From assembly GCA_021234155.1 (NCBI GenBank), contig JAJEKV010000683.1:1-64000 (forward strand): a DNA stretch of 64,000 nt, read 5' to 3'. The notes under the pieces were generated by a model, which was given only the letters and a program-made list of their open reading frames with translations, did not search any database and was not told where the DNA came from. The translations under genes and the position numbers were made by a program. Source of the DNA: Isoetes taiwanensis (lineage: Eukaryota; Streptophyta; Lycopodiopsida; Isoetales; Isoetaceae). Each line of letters begins with the position of its first letter. Position 1 is the stretch's first letter. Positions 1 to 10,965 of the stretch are shown piece after piece.

Positions 1-2450
1 ATCACACAAAATTGGGGTTGGGACCGGGACGGGGTTGCATGTCGGAATCGGTTCACATCGAGTCCGGAGTTAAGCCGCCCGAGGGGGCCATGGCTAGAAG
101 AAGCACCCATAGGATCACAGCTCTCAAGCCCGTGGCAGTGAAGTGGGATCATTAAGCATGTCGGATCGAATTGTGCATTCTTGATGGCATCGTAGTCCAC
201 ATCGGTGGAGCTTGATCCTACTGTATTTGGTGGATCTCTGACACAACCCGACAGCAGCACCTTTTGTCTGTAGGGCAGTGCGATGATAGGATTTAGGAGG
301 CTGATCCAAGCCTATCAAGAATCCCCCTTAGGCACTCTCACCTTAGGGTCACTTTGAACCTGATGCAAAATCTCTTATTGACCCAGTAGGCAGGCCAAAG
401 AATACGGGGAGTAATCAAATACCCTGATTTTGGCGGTACCATTTTGCCGCGAGGTGGAGCATGTGGCGGTGGTTTCTCATGATTCTGAAGTCCCACAGCA
501 AGCCTTGCCCGGTGCTTTGAATCTGGCATTGCCGAGCTTCCTGCCATAGCCTCGGACTCCCCTCTTACGTCTTCGTTAAGCCACGGCTGGTGGCGGTTCT
601 TGAGGATGATCGTTGAAGAATTTGAGTCAATTTCATCGAGAGGATGACTGCGGTGGCCCTGAATTTTTGTGGCGTACACGATTGCATGGACCTCTTGAAC
701 TCTGGGGGGCGGGTTTTTGTATTAAATCCTCATACATGCCAATAAAACTACGGATACGGAATCCGGATCATCCAACTTCTGAGATGAAATCAAAGAAGTT
801 GTGCTCGGCCTTGCAAAGAGACTTTATCGAGAAAGAATGTTGTGGTGTTCTTTCAATTTATATCGAAAAATTAGAGAGTGGTCTTTGTCCCACATTGGAG
901 TGATGCCTCTAGTGTCGGGGGCTATCAAGGATCTTTGATGCAGGATTGCAAACAAATTGCCCCTGGCGTCGATTAGTTCAACCTTAGCGGAAGTGCGGTA
1001 TCCTCCCTGCAAGGCGGCATTGACATTATATATTTTTTGCCAAAGGCGGTGGTACGTTACGAAAACTCCTTCGCAGTCGCATCCAACTTCAACCCACTTA
1101 CTATGCGGGGGTGGCCATGGAAATCAGGTGTCTCCAAAAGCATACGGCGGCACTTAGATCGATGAAGGATTTGGCTACCGAGGTATCCTTCACATATTCA
1201 AAAATCTCCTTCTTGAAGCGATATAGATCGTGAGTGTCTTTGCCCTTGTCTTGAAGAAGTGCTTACTATATAATCGGGAGGTGACCTTCTGAAGGTATTC
1301 CCATCCGGCACCTCTGGAACAAAAATCCGGCAGTCTTCATATTCCATACCCCTCATGCACCTCGGGGTAGGCATTTGAAGTAGTCAGGACTCTTTTGTGA
1401 TTCGAGGTAATAATGCCGTCCTTATTATACGATTAGCTTGCAAGATTTCCACAAGTTCCATAGGGACCACGAATAGCTGAAAAATATCCTCGGCATGAAG
1501 ACCAGCGGTTGAAATCTTTGGTTGCTTACGCGCGTGGTAACCAGCCAAAGCGGATACTTGGCGAAAACAAAGAAAGTTAGTTTTGAATGCAAATAATTTT
1601 GAAATGGAAGGGGTGAAACGCTGTTCTTTGAAAATGGCGCCCATCGTCGTCACCATTTCACCGGCAAATGGGCCCACCATATCTATGAGAAAATTAAAAA
1701 ACGATGTACCTTGTATGGTTCGGCGAGATTGCCGCGTCAGATGGATCGAGGCTTCCATAAAAAGAGCATATTCTTGCGCCCAGTGGGTTTATTTTATCAA
1801 TGAAAAGGCTCCTTGAAGATAGTCTTGGCGTGATATCATTGACTTCACAAGCGGTGCGAGGCACTCTTGCTTTCGTCCATCGTGCCGGAACAAGACTTCG
1901 GCAATTAGATACTCATAAATCTTTGCCATTTGTTCTTGGGACTTATTTGTCGCGGGGAGTCTTTTACATACAAGGCGGCGGCCATATGAGAATGATTGCC
2001 ATTCACTATGTAAAAGTGCATCCCCATGAGGTCATCCCTCGGTTTTCAAGGATGTAGTTTCTTTGTGAGGGGATTGAATGGAATCGCGTCCGTAGGAGTG
2101 AACCGCCCAGGATGTGGATCTCTTTGAAAGGATTCCACTAAGGTCTTCCGTGCTCTATATTTCTTGGCCTAGATGTTGATTTGCGAGGCCCTTGATATAG
2201 GTTGAACCGCGTTTATTCGTTTTATAAATGTGATGCCGGAGGAAAAAGATGCGGTGGTCAATGATCTTACGTAGCGTGTTCTCTGCTGCGTCTTCTCCTC
2301 TTCGATCTTTCCACCTTAAGATTTTGCGGGGCACCTCGAGCAAGTGCTGAGCTATTCTTAAAGGTTAGCTTCTTGGCTCTAGCTTCTTAATGGGGACCCT
2401 TTTGTAGGTGTGCCCTTGAGAATCTTGGATATGTGTTGGGCTTGGAGGAA
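1..2450. other. degenerate sequence, no recognisable gene
   Basis: Several open stretches of 60-125 codons occur on both strands, the longest on the minus strand at 1384-1758 and 338-679. None shows a domain I recognise, and neighbouring stretches change frame. The minus strand seems slightly more coding-like through 300-3110 and could be one decayed gene reading right to left, but I could not join the pieces. It is best treated as unclassified, probably old transposon or pseudogene DNA. Confidence 0.4.
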
Positions 2451-2499
2451 CTTCACCACCACTTCAGCCCGGGACTTGGAGGCCGAGTCTCTCTCCTCT

Positions 2500-2770
2500 G
2501 TTTTTAGGTGTTCTCTCCTTTTGAGGAGGTCTCGGCCTGTGCCTCTTCTTCTTTTCACTTCTATTGCCTCACGATTCCTTTCCTCTCGTCCTTTTCCTCG
2601 CTTTGTTCTTCCTTAGTCCCTTTCAAGGTCCTTTTCCTTGTCTTTCTTGTCTTTCTTCTTCTGTCCTTCCTTTCTTTCTTTTTCCTTTTCTTTCCTTTCC
2701 TTCTTCTCTTTCTTTTTCTTATCGGGATCTTACATTGATCCTTTCTCTTCACTTTCTCCTTGTGTAGGCT
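2500..2770. repeat. polypyrimidine (CT-rich) low-complexity tract
   Basis: The plus strand is almost entirely C and T in TTCC, CTTT and TTTCTTT runs. Read on the minus strand it would encode a Lys/Arg/Glu-rich stretch, which explains the long but uninformative open frames here. Such tracts can form triplex or H-DNA structures; that is inference. Confidence 0.85.
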
Positions 2771-2828
2771 TTCCTTGCTCGACTTCACGGTCAACTTCCT
2801 CGATGCTTGAGATGAGGAGTCTTTTTAG

Positions 2829-3107
2829 TCATTTTGCGGTTGCCTCATAGGTTTTGTCTTCTTCACCTTCGCGGTAGGATGACCCATGGCAGGTGTCCAC
2901 AATGGCGGGTAGTTTCTGTTGGGCTAATGCCTTGACGAATGAATGAAGCGAGTTCGCCGACTCGTTCAAATGATTGCGAAGAATCATAAAACCCCTCAAG
3001 ATTTCTTGTGGACCAGCGATATCATCTTCTTCAAAGGCTGTTGTATGATGGCCGAGCCTGACCTTGCTTTTCGTAGAACCGGCTACATTTGCGATACTAG
3101 CGGACAT
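2829..3107 (-). CDS. unrecognised 92-residue open frame
   Basis: This minus-strand frame starts with ATG and reads into the CT-rich tract, where a Lys/Arg/Glu-rich continuation appears in a shifted frame. Composition is protein-like (mixed hydrophobic, acidic and polar residues, for example GPQEILRGFMILRNHLNES). No domain is recognised. It could be the N-terminal part of a degenerate minus-strand gene ending in a basic low-complexity tail. Confidence that it is expressed is low. Confidence 0.2.
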   Translation of the reverse strand: MSASIANVAGSTKSKVRLGHHTTAFEEDDIAGPQEILRGFMILRNHLNESANSLHSFVKALAQQKLPAIVDTCHGSSYREGEEDKTYEATAK

Positions 3108-3490
3108 TATTGTAGGATCATAGAACTTCGGTCCACATAGTAGACTATTATTCTCTGGCGCACGCGGTGTCTTCTGAGACCACCCTGATCCAATCTTCGG
3201 CCGCTCTTGCTAGTCAACCTCATGTTAACCAAGATACCGGTAAATTCCGTAAATTAAGGGCCCGTCTCCTTTATCGGCGAGGTGAGCTCTCTTCTGCGAT
3301 CTCCTTCAGTGCAGCCAGAGGTGGAGGGGCTCACCGCATTATTTCCATGCACCAGTTCCTATCTGTCAGCATGATAGTCTGGTCGGATTGAAATTGTGTT
3401 TCTGAACGTAGCACAGCTGCAACAAAGAAGCATCAGTAACAAAGGCATCAATAACTCTGACTGAAACAAGTAGACAGACCAGACGACCAA

Positions 3491-3990
3491 GCAAATGGCG
3501 CCATGGCGCCATTTGCATCTGAGTTCATTGCATAAGCACATGCTATTCGAGTTCGCATGCAGTTCGCATTCATGCGCCATTTGCAAACAACAAGACCCTA
3601 ATGTAAGACAATAGGCATCAAATGGCGCGATGGCGCCATTTGACAACAACAAGACCATTTGCCAACAACAATACCCTAATGTAAGCTAATGGACATCAAA
3701 TGGCGCCATGGCGCCATTTGCCAACAACAAGAGCCTAATGTAAGGTAATGGTCATCAAATGGCGGCGGCGGCGCCATTTCTCAACAACAAGCCACTAGTT
3801 TAAAGGCGACAACAAATGGCAATGTAAGCTAATGGACATCAAATGGCGATGGCGCCATTTGCTAACAACAAAAGCCTAATGTAAGCTAATGGACATCAAA
3901 TGGGCCATGGTGCCATTTGCAAAACAAAACCTAATGTAAGCTAATGGACATCAAATAGCCATGGCGCCATTTATCAATGCAGGACCCAAA
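3491..3990. repeat. irregular tandem array of GC-rich palindromes
   Basis: About seven copies of a unit, 55-82 bp apart, each contain variants of AAATGGCGCCATGGCGCCAT completed to a palindrome and followed by a conserved arm (ACAACAA...CCTAATGTAAGCTAATGG). The copy at 3491-3516 is a perfect 26-bp palindrome. Later copies (near 3616, 3695, 3756, 3838, 3895 and 3950) carry deletions or substitutions in the GC core. The same palindrome recurs inside the first intron of the downstream transposase-like gene, so the array may be a subterminal repeat block of that transposon. That link is inference; terminal inverted repeats were not found. Confidence 0.85.
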
Positions 3991-4139
3991 TTGTACTATT
4001 TCGCCAAAGGAAGCACTGCAAGTAGATGAGACATACCTGTGCCACATTCCATTCGAAATGCTCAAATTGTCCACATTTCCATTTGAATTTGGCCCGAAAC
4101 CGGGTGTGTAGCTTGATGGAGGAGGCGATGGTCCGGGGA

Positions 4140-4950
4140 AATGGCGCCGGAAAATACTAAAAGCGAGGGCTAAACAAGGCTCCTGGTAGCTTTAGGCGCC
4201 GGGCGAAGTAAAGCTCGGGCGCCGGGTGGCTAGGGTCGAGGCGGCCGAGAGCTAGAAGAAATGAAAGCGCAAAATGAGGTCCTCCAGAAAACAATGGGGC
4301 ATAACTAACTTTGCCGGGGTTATCTCTGCTGTACCACAGGCGGGCAGCTAGGGTCTGTGGGTCGCTCAGCGCTTCATGCCCGGGCCAACCATTAGCGGGT
4401 GAACCAGCGTGGCATGCCCAGCCCATGCCCGTATGTCCAGTCGCCTATGCCCGCCTAAAATTGAATTTTGAAATTTGAATATTTCCCCCCTACGCCAAGC
4501 CGCCCAAATTTGAACATAGAATTCAAAAATCCCGCCCGTAATTTGAAAATTTGCCACCACAAAATTTAAAATTCCCGCCCGTAAATTGAAATTTGGTTGC
4601 CACTTGTCCACAGTGGAATGGTCCGCTTTTAAAATGGTACTTTGCATTTAAAGCTCCCTCTTTGTCGCCGTTCTCCCTCTTAAAGGCGACCATGCCATGA
4701 ACCTTGACGTTTTAGTTGCCGCGGTTCGCGCTTCGAGAATCGCCTGTTCGTTTCAGCTGCCCGCTTCGCATAAAGTATTTACTTTCTCGAGGCGTGGCGA
4801 GAAACTTTGCAAAGGCGCATGAGTCTTTGTCGGCGCTTTCTTCTTGGCGCTCATAGAAATCCCAGGTGATTCTTGGCGCTCAGTTCTCTCTGAATTCATC
4901 TGGGGGATTAGCTTCTTTTTCTGTTCCATCCCTTTTTCGAAAGTACATAC
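4140..4950. other. spacer with AATTTGAAATT-type repeats, upstream of transposon gene
   Basis: Between the palindrome array and the first exon at 4955 I see short dispersed repeats (GCCCGCC... followed by AATTTGAAATTT variants, 4440-4600) and repeated TTGGCGCTC boxes at 4840-4885. No gene is supported. The region just before 4955 could contain the 5' leader of the transposon gene. Confidence 0.5.
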
Positions 4951-4954
4951 CACC

Positions 4955-6274
4955 ATGGATCTATCTAATATCAAGTAAGTCCACCATTTCTGGTAGGAAT
5001 TATGTTCTTGTAGGTGTATAGCGTGTTCAAATGCTGAATTTCATACTGCTAGGACACGAAACTTGGCTTCACTTGCAGAGTTGGCATGGGTTGCCCATGT
5101 TATGCATGCCTGCTCTTATTGACACATATACAGCTCTTATTGCATAACATAGGCACCTCGTGTTGATTTTGTGATGGAGCTAAGCCAAATCGCTTCATGT
5201 CACCCACTTGGATCAAATGGCGGCGGAAGCCATTCTATTCAAATACCCTCAAAATGGTGTATTGGTCAATGGCCATAAGCGCCATTTTAGTTGAAAAATG
5301 GTGCAAGGTTGAAATTGTGTGAATTTGGAGCTAAATAGTGCCATGAAGCCATTTGGGATCTAACGGTGCACGCCGATCAAATGGCGCCATGGCGCATATT
5401 TGTTCCAAATTCACACCTATCGATTGCCATGGGTGTGAATTTGGATCAAATGGCGCCATGGCGCCATTTGATCAAGTGGTCTCTGTTCGACCAAATGGCC
5501 ATGGCCATTTAGCTCAAAGTTAGACCAAAAGTTTGTCTTACGTACTAAATAAGCCACTTTTACTTGTTTATTGCTTATTTTTCGTCTAATTCATATGTTC
5601 TAAAAAGTTTCGCCTTGCTTGATTGAAACAGGTTCAATTTTCCCCTGTACAACCTATTCGTCGGAAGGACAATTGTTGCCCGGGGGCATATTTTGAATAG
5701 AACCACTCTTCATGGGAAAGAAATACATCCTTCAAATGTAGCAATTGAGGTCACGGAGTCCGTGATCCCATCGACAGAGCTTCCAGTCCCCTGCGGAGGG
5801 GCAGATAACATTGGTGAAGCAGTAGGCACATTCATTCAGTGGCCTAAGAGGGATGTAAAACAAAATGAGTTCCCCTCAAGTGAAGATACGTCTTCGAGAT
5901 CCCTCAATTTGCCCTCTTCAGAAGAGGATTCATCTAGTAGTCCACCATCTGTCAGTAGCCCGCCGGACATCAGTTTCCAACGCCACCGTGGTGAACCAAG
6001 CAACACAGCAACAAATGAAGAAGACAAGATAGTAGAGGAGATTGGAGGTCATGAGAATCTAGCTGCCCGTCTTGGTCTCAGGTTGTTTAAGCCTGAAGAT
6101 GAGACAGTCTACTACTCCAGAACAGATCTACTAGGTTTGCCATGCTACATTCTTCACTCCTACATTGGATCTAAATATTCGGAGGCGAATATAGTCTTTA
6201 GTGATCCTCAGGATGCTATAGGCGATGAGTTCTTGGGTGTATCAAAGGTCGGGCTTTTTGAGTGGGTAACATAA
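4955..6274 (+). pseudogene. transposon protein N-terminal region with DUF8039-like domain
   Basis: A 20-nt first exon (4955-4974, MDLSNI plus two bases of the next codon) ends at GTAAGT. A second exon starts at 5632 after GAAACAG; joining them keeps the frame and gives MDLSNIKFNFPLYNLF. The domain follows directly, with LYNLFVGRTIVARGHIL and LPVPCGGADNIGEAVGTFIQ, the pattern of the small DUF8039 domain found in plant transposon-encoded proteins. After it come a Ser/Pro/Glu-rich linker and a segment ending FEWVT before a TAA at 6272-6274. A GTAACA just before that stop could be a donor. Similar coding-like sequence resumes at about 6295 (for example THDVFCFMMVGQFHNI), so the stop probably marks decay or an intron, not the end. 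Function is inferred from domain and context. Confidence 0.7.
5216..5515. repeat. intron-borne palindromes, including a perfect 30-bp palindrome
   Basis: The first intron of the transposon gene (4975-5631) holds five variants of the ATGGCGCCAT palindrome of the upstream array. The copy at 5444-5473 is a perfect 30-bp palindrome beginning GATCAAATGG. Just before it, 5405-5444 forms a hairpin with 13-bp arms (CCAAATTCACACC and its complement). Stable cruciforms are expected here. A role as binding sites for the element's own protein is inference. Confidence 0.85.
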
Positions 6275-6294
6275 TAGATCCAACGGGAAACCAA

Positions 6295-8278
6295 AATATC
6301 AGGTCATGTCATGCTTGTCTTTGAGAGGCCTATAGCTAACGATTTAGTAACACAGGAGACCCATGATGTTTTTTGCTTCATGATGGTAGGACAGTTTCAC
6401 AACATTTACAAGCTCGAGCTGCTCGAACAGGGATGACTCGAAGTTGAGTGCTTGGAAGCTGATGTTGAGAAGCAATTCAAGAGGAAAAGGAAATATACAT
6501 ATGTGAAGAGGTGGGGAGAGGAACCAAAGGGGATAGCAAGCAGGAGAGGATGTGCGCTTCCAAGTCAATCAAGAGTGCTCTAAAATCAACATCTTTGCAA
6601 GGACGAATGTGTCAAAAACTGAGAGCGAGAGCAAGTATGTGCCTTAAGAAAAAATTTTATTCTCAATCAAGCGGTGCCGGGATTTAAGCTTTTTTGATGT
6701 GTTGAGTGTAACTTATCTGAGGCGGTCGGAGGCGAAAGTAGTGGTCTCTGGAGTGGAGTGCTGTCAATTCGCATGGCGCGTGGCTCTAGGAGTTGCTCAG
6801 TCTACATTTTATAGTTGGAGGAAGAGGTTCGAGTTAGGTGGAAAACGGGCGGAGCATGGTAATACAGGCTCTAAGAAGCCTAGATCTGTGACACTAGCTA
6901 CAGAAAGTGTGCTTGATACCTTCATTAGTGAGAATGCGGAGAGCATTCCACATAGAAGCAAAAAAGGAAAGGATGATATAAGGGAGAATGTTCGCAAACT
7001 TCCTTCCATCCTTAATAAGAAGAGCATACATAAGGAAGTGGGTGCCGTGGTGGAAGAATTGACAGGAAAGAGTGTAACCTTGCCCTCTTTTTACAATATT
7101 TGGAAGAAAGAGTTTCCAGACGTCAGCATAGCAAAAAATACAGCATTCTCCAAGTGTAACATATGTGTAGTCATCAAGCAGAAATTGGAAAGAACAAAAG
7201 ATACAAGGGAGAGGCGCAACCTTTCAATTCAACGGCGGGCACATATGTTGGAACAACGTTCCTGTAGGAGTCAATATTGGCATTGGCGTGCATTATCACA
7301 TCGTTCACCAGAAAGTCACCTTTGCATAATACATGATAAGATGGATCAGGTCAAAACACTCACACCAAGAAGTCACCATCTCGCAAAGTCTGTTTGGAGA
7401 GGAGATCGCTTGAAGAGCAGCTTGACAGGAGCATTGACACATGGTCATGGTGGACGGGCTTATGGCCATTTCTCTCTTGATCTTTGGAAGGATGACTCAA
7501 ACTTTCATGTTGGATCACTTTCTAGGATCCTACACTATCTTGAGTTGCCGGAAGAAGACAAGTGTGGTGATACGTGTGGAAGCGAACTACAGTTGCAAAT
7601 TGATGCAAGCCCTAAAAGATACTCGACCACTGCAGCATAAGCTAGCGTAGACACAAGAGAAGATGCCTTCATCTTCTAGTGCCAACTTAGAAGGCTTCAA
7701 TCCTCTTCCTCGAAATCTCTACTTACAGTTGGATAATGCATCGGGTCAAAATAAAAATAGATATGTGTTCTCCTACCTCTCTTATTTGACATGGCTTAAG
7801 GTATTCGATGAGATTCAGGTTGGCTTCATGATGGTTGGGCATACTCATGACGATATTGATGCATTGTTCGGGAACTTTTTTGACGTTAATGAGTTCATCG
7901 GATGCTCTAACTTTGCCTGAGTTGCTTTACTTGTTTAGCAAGTGCAATGCAAAGTCTCCTGTTCCATATTTTGTGGATGAAGTTCCAGATTGGAAAGGCT
8001 TTGTCAAGGGATATATCCCTGATAAAGGCCAACGTCTAACAGGCCATACCGACCCATTGCTATTCCGATTTAAAATGGATGGGAAATGGCCCATTATGCA
8101 ATATAAGATGCGGCCAACCCATAAAAGAGTGGATTCGAGAAAAGGAATAAGAATGTGGAAGGAGGATGAAAATGGTGAGCCAAGCGTTACCAGCGGGGGG
8201 GTGCCTAAAAAATATCCCTCCAAGGAAGACATTGAAAGATCTCCACGGCCTGGTGCGACATCATCGGCAAGTACATAG
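6295..8278 (+). pseudogene. transposase-like core with DUF7869-like (DDE-type) segment, frameshifted
   Basis: Coding-like sequence runs through several frames: 6295-6580 (one internal stop), 6699-7640, 7663-7919 and 7835-8278. The first long block has an HTH-like start (GVAQSTFYSWRKRFELGGKR). It is followed by a segment with a Cys pair (FSKCNICVVIKQK), as in proteins of this family. The most diagnostic block is QLDNASGQNKNRYVFSYLSY, then VGFMMVGHTHDDIDALFGNF. These match the Asp-containing and HTHDDID motifs of the DUF7869 family, which I take to be a retroviral-integrase-like (DDE) fold. The frame changes between 7640 and 7920 show that this copy cannot make a full protein. Together with 4955-6274 and 8296-8913 it is one decayed element. 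Confidence 0.7.
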
Positions 8279-8295
8279 CATTATGGAATTCCTTC

Positions 8296-8913
8296 TACAA
8301 AAATCAAGAAGATAGTGTGTTTGCACGACAGTACAAAGCAACTATGGATTACTGGAACGAGATTCTTGTGTGTTTGGAAGATGTATCTCTAGGGCGACCT
8401 CAAAATGATAACTTTTGGTTGCGTACAAGGCAAGAACCTCTACAAGCTGCATTTACTCGTGAGGTCGATGAAGCCATTTGTGCTTGTAAGACCTTTGCCT
8501 ACGTATTAATGGGCCAGCGGATGGGCGTCCGGTGTTGCCTATGGATGAGTTCGATCCTCATGCACATGTTACGAAAGGTATGTTTGTTTTAGTCCGACAC
8601 TGGAGGCGATGAAACTCCAACGTGGTTGGGCTTTTACGTAAGAAGATGCCATCCTAGATCGAGTCTACCAATTATGGTCACATTTATGTATCATGGTGGA
8701 TGCACTGTTGGTCGTGACTATCACGGTTGCTTAACTAAATGTTGGCGACCCAATCCATCAGATCCATCAAGGTATGAGAAGTTAGATGCCATACATTATG
8801 CATGGGATGCAAATGGCAAAAGACCGAAAGACTGTTTGATTTCAAAATACATTGTTGACATGTGGGGGGACATAGCATTAGCTAAAAGCTCTCAATCTCA
8901 GTCATGTTCTTGA
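8296..8913 (+). pseudogene. C-terminal part of the DUF7869-like transposase, two frames
   Basis: Frame 1 (to 8592) reads MDYWNEILVCLEDVSLG and NDNFWLRTRQEPLQAAF. Frame 2 (8626-8913) reads ETPTWLGFYVRRC, then CLTKCWRPNPSDPSRYEKLD, and ends at TGA after SQSQSCS. The switch lies near 8515-8620, where a third frame also looks coding-like (GRPVLPMDEFDPHAHV). I see no clean intron there, so at least two indels are likely. The Cys/Trp-rich tail resembles C-terminal regions of related plant transposon proteins. No terminal inverted repeat was identified downstream. Confidence 0.55.
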
Positions 8914-9110
8914 TAATCATGTATGTAATTTCTTTTGCTATAATACTTAAGCATTTTGGACAATTAATACGCTTCCATTATGCTTATACTAACATTACAT
9001 CTTTTATAATAGGTGTTTAATACACATCATTACATCTGATGCACACATTATTGATGGCATACATATAATTTAGATGCACATATTATTGATGGCATTATAG
9101 AGTCGATGAT

Positions 9111-9350
9111 TCACTCATCATCAATCCCTGCTATTGTGATTGCATTTATCTCGTAGGCATGGCGCTCAGGAACCCAAAGAAGATGGATCACAACACGAGT
9201 AAGGCCGGGGCAATCACACTCACGACCTTCTGCTTTGGATTGTAAGTAAGGATCCAGCTTAACACCTTTATGTATGCAGCGATTAATATCATTGTAGCTC
9301 ATGGAGCAAAGAATGGTCTCAAACTGATCTTCATAAATATTATAAGCCAT
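9111..9350 (-). CDS. unrecognised 79-residue protein
   Basis: This ATG-to-stop frame has balanced protein-like composition (for example YNDINRCIHKGVKLDPYLQ and GLTRVVIHLLWVPERHAYE) and no internal repeats. No family is recognised. Its 5' side faces an array of 22-bp AT-rich repeats at 9399-9520, which would lie in its upstream region. It could be a small gene of the surrounding transposon or a chance frame. Confidence 0.3.
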   Translation of the reverse strand: MAYNIYEDQFETILCSMSYNDINRCIHKGVKLDPYLQSKAEGRECDCPGLTRVVIHLLWVPERHAYEINAITIAGIDDE

Positions 9351-9398
9351 GGGAGATGAATGACTTACCGAATGGAGCTGCTTTTATAGTCGTTGTAG

Positions 9399-9520
9399 AA
9401 TTATTGGTATAATACTTCAGCATTATTGGTATTATACGTGAGCATTATTGGTATTATACGTCAGCATTATTGGTATTATACTTCAACATTATTGGTATTA
9501 TACTTCAACATTATTGGATT
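9399..9520. repeat. 22-bp AT-rich tandem repeat, five copies plus a partial
   Basis: Copies start near 9399, 9421, 9443, 9465 and 9487, with consensus CATTATTGGTATTATACKT and a short variable end. A partial sixth copy begins at 9509. Copies differ by a few bases, so the array is not brand new. Confidence 0.9.
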
Positions 9521-9544
9521 CGTAGCTATAAATTCTTTTACCTT

Positions 9545-10000
9545 GTTTTCACTTCTCACTTTTCACCTTGCTACTTGATCTTGATCCTTGCTTCTTGCTC
9601 CTTCATCTTCCTTGTTCCTTGATCTTCTTGCTACTTGATCTTCCTTGTTCCTTGATCTTATTGCTACTTGATCTTCCTTGTTCATTGCTTCTTGCTACTT
9701 GATCTTGATCCTTGTTCCTTGCTACTTCATTCCAGTGCTCCTTGCTACTTGATCTTGTTCCTTGCTCTTGATCTTGCTACTTGATCTTGTTCCTTGCTAC
9801 TTGATCTTGATCGGTGCTTCTTGCTCCTTGATCTTCCTTGTTCCTTGATCTTCTTGCTACTTGATCTTCCTTGTTCATTGCATCTTGCTACTTGATCTTG
9901 ATCCTTGTTCCTTGCTACTTCATTCCCGTGCTCCTTGCTACTTGATCTTCTTGCTTGCTCTTGAACTTGCTACTTGCTCTGCTCCGTGTTCCTTGCTCCG
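9545..10000. repeat. CTTGATC/CTTGCTAC minisatellite with higher-order structure
   Basis: Short interchangeable modules (CTTGATCTT, CCTTGTTCC, TTGCTACTTG, TTGCTCC) follow each other for over 400 bp. A longer block, from TTGCTCCTTSATCTTCC to CATTCCMGTGCTCC, appears twice (about 9595-9745 and 9825-9945), so there is a higher-order unit above the short modules. Both strands have open frames here only because of the repeat. Confidence 0.85.
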
Positions 10001-10026
10001 TCGGTGATCCTTGCTTGCTTTTGCAA

Positions 10027-10648
10027 ATGATTGGACCCAATCCTCCCTGGGCTACTCCAGAAGGCCTGCAAGCATGCCCCAGGCATTCTGTGCGGCCTGG
10101 AATGGATGAGCTATGGGACCATTTCTTGGAGTGGAGGTTGCGCCACAGTCCCACCAAGGAGCTTACAATGGAGTTGATCAACTTCATTCAGGCGATTTGA
10201 TTGTGGTCATGAGCCACTGATGGAAATTAATCCATCTGAATGTTATAGGAGACTTGCAATGAGGGGACTTCTTGAACCCCCTCCTTATCTGGACGAGATG
10301 CTACAGCAATTGAGGCCTCTTCTTCGTGCTGGATATTTAGCACACTCTCTGGATGCATACATATCAGAGTTCATTCATGAAATTAACTGGGGACAGATGT
10401 ATGGCCTTATTAGGGTGTACTACAACGAGTACAACGGTTTTGTGGAGTTGGGTCCGCTCTTCTTCCGTGAGTATCATCCTGTGGAATTACTTTTTCTAAT
10501 GACTAGGTACCCCATATGGTGGGAAGAATCAGGTTGGGAGGAGCGTGAGCTCTTGACTCCTAACCCGGATCGTGGGGTTAGACCTCGTGGAGCCAAGGGA
10601 AAGGGAAGGGGAGGGGAAGGGGTTAGGAACTTTGGGGAAGGTTACTAG
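10027..10648 (+). CDS. unrecognised protein, apparent one-base frameshift near 10190
   Basis: The first part (10027-10199) reads MIGPNPPWATPEGLQACP... and ends MELINFIQAI. The second part, in the next frame, reads RFDCGHEPLMEINPSECY through LEPPPYLDEMLQQLRPLLRA and YYNEYNGFVELGPLFFREYH, ending in a Gly/Arg/Lys-rich tail (10560-10648). The two halves look continuous apart from one frame change, giving about 205 residues. No domain is recognised. The basic RGAKGKGRGGEG tail could bind nucleic acid. It may belong to a mobile element, given the repeats on both sides. Confidence 0.4.
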
Positions 10649-10741
10649 GGACATACATAGTTCATACTTCGGTCTCTATTGTGTTTGGAAGTTGGTATAT
10701 GATACCGTGTTATTATGTTCTCTAAATATTCATGTATGTAT

Positions 10742-10880
10742 GATAAACGGGTACTGCACGTGTATACAACCCCTGCATAAGGTCTCTGTACACGTGTATA
10801 CAACCCCTGCATAAGGTCTATGATACAGGGTACTGTACACGTGTATACAACCCCTGCATAAGGTCTATACAACCCCCATA
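10742..10880. repeat. three copies of a 30-bp repeat with ACGTGTATAC core
   Basis: ACGTGTATACAACCCCTGCA followed by TAAGGTCT occurs near 10757, 10791 and 10842, with a broken fourth copy (TATACAACCCCC) at 10866. The spacing is uneven (34 and 51 bp). The core contains a near-palindrome GTACACGTGTAT. Confidence 0.9.
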
Positions 10881-10965
10881 ATAAAAAAATTCCAGTTTAC
10901 TAAAAATTTTCCCATTATAATGAAATTGTGCTTAAGTATACAGATCCTCTCTCCTGTCAAAGGCT

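Noticed and set aside
2508-2850. Several overlapping open frames in the CT-rich tract
   Set aside because: Open on both strands only because of extreme base composition; no domain and no splice signals.
3788-3800. CACTA word as a CACTA-transposon terminus
   Set aside because: It lies inside the palindrome array, has no inverted partner and no 3-bp target duplication was seen.
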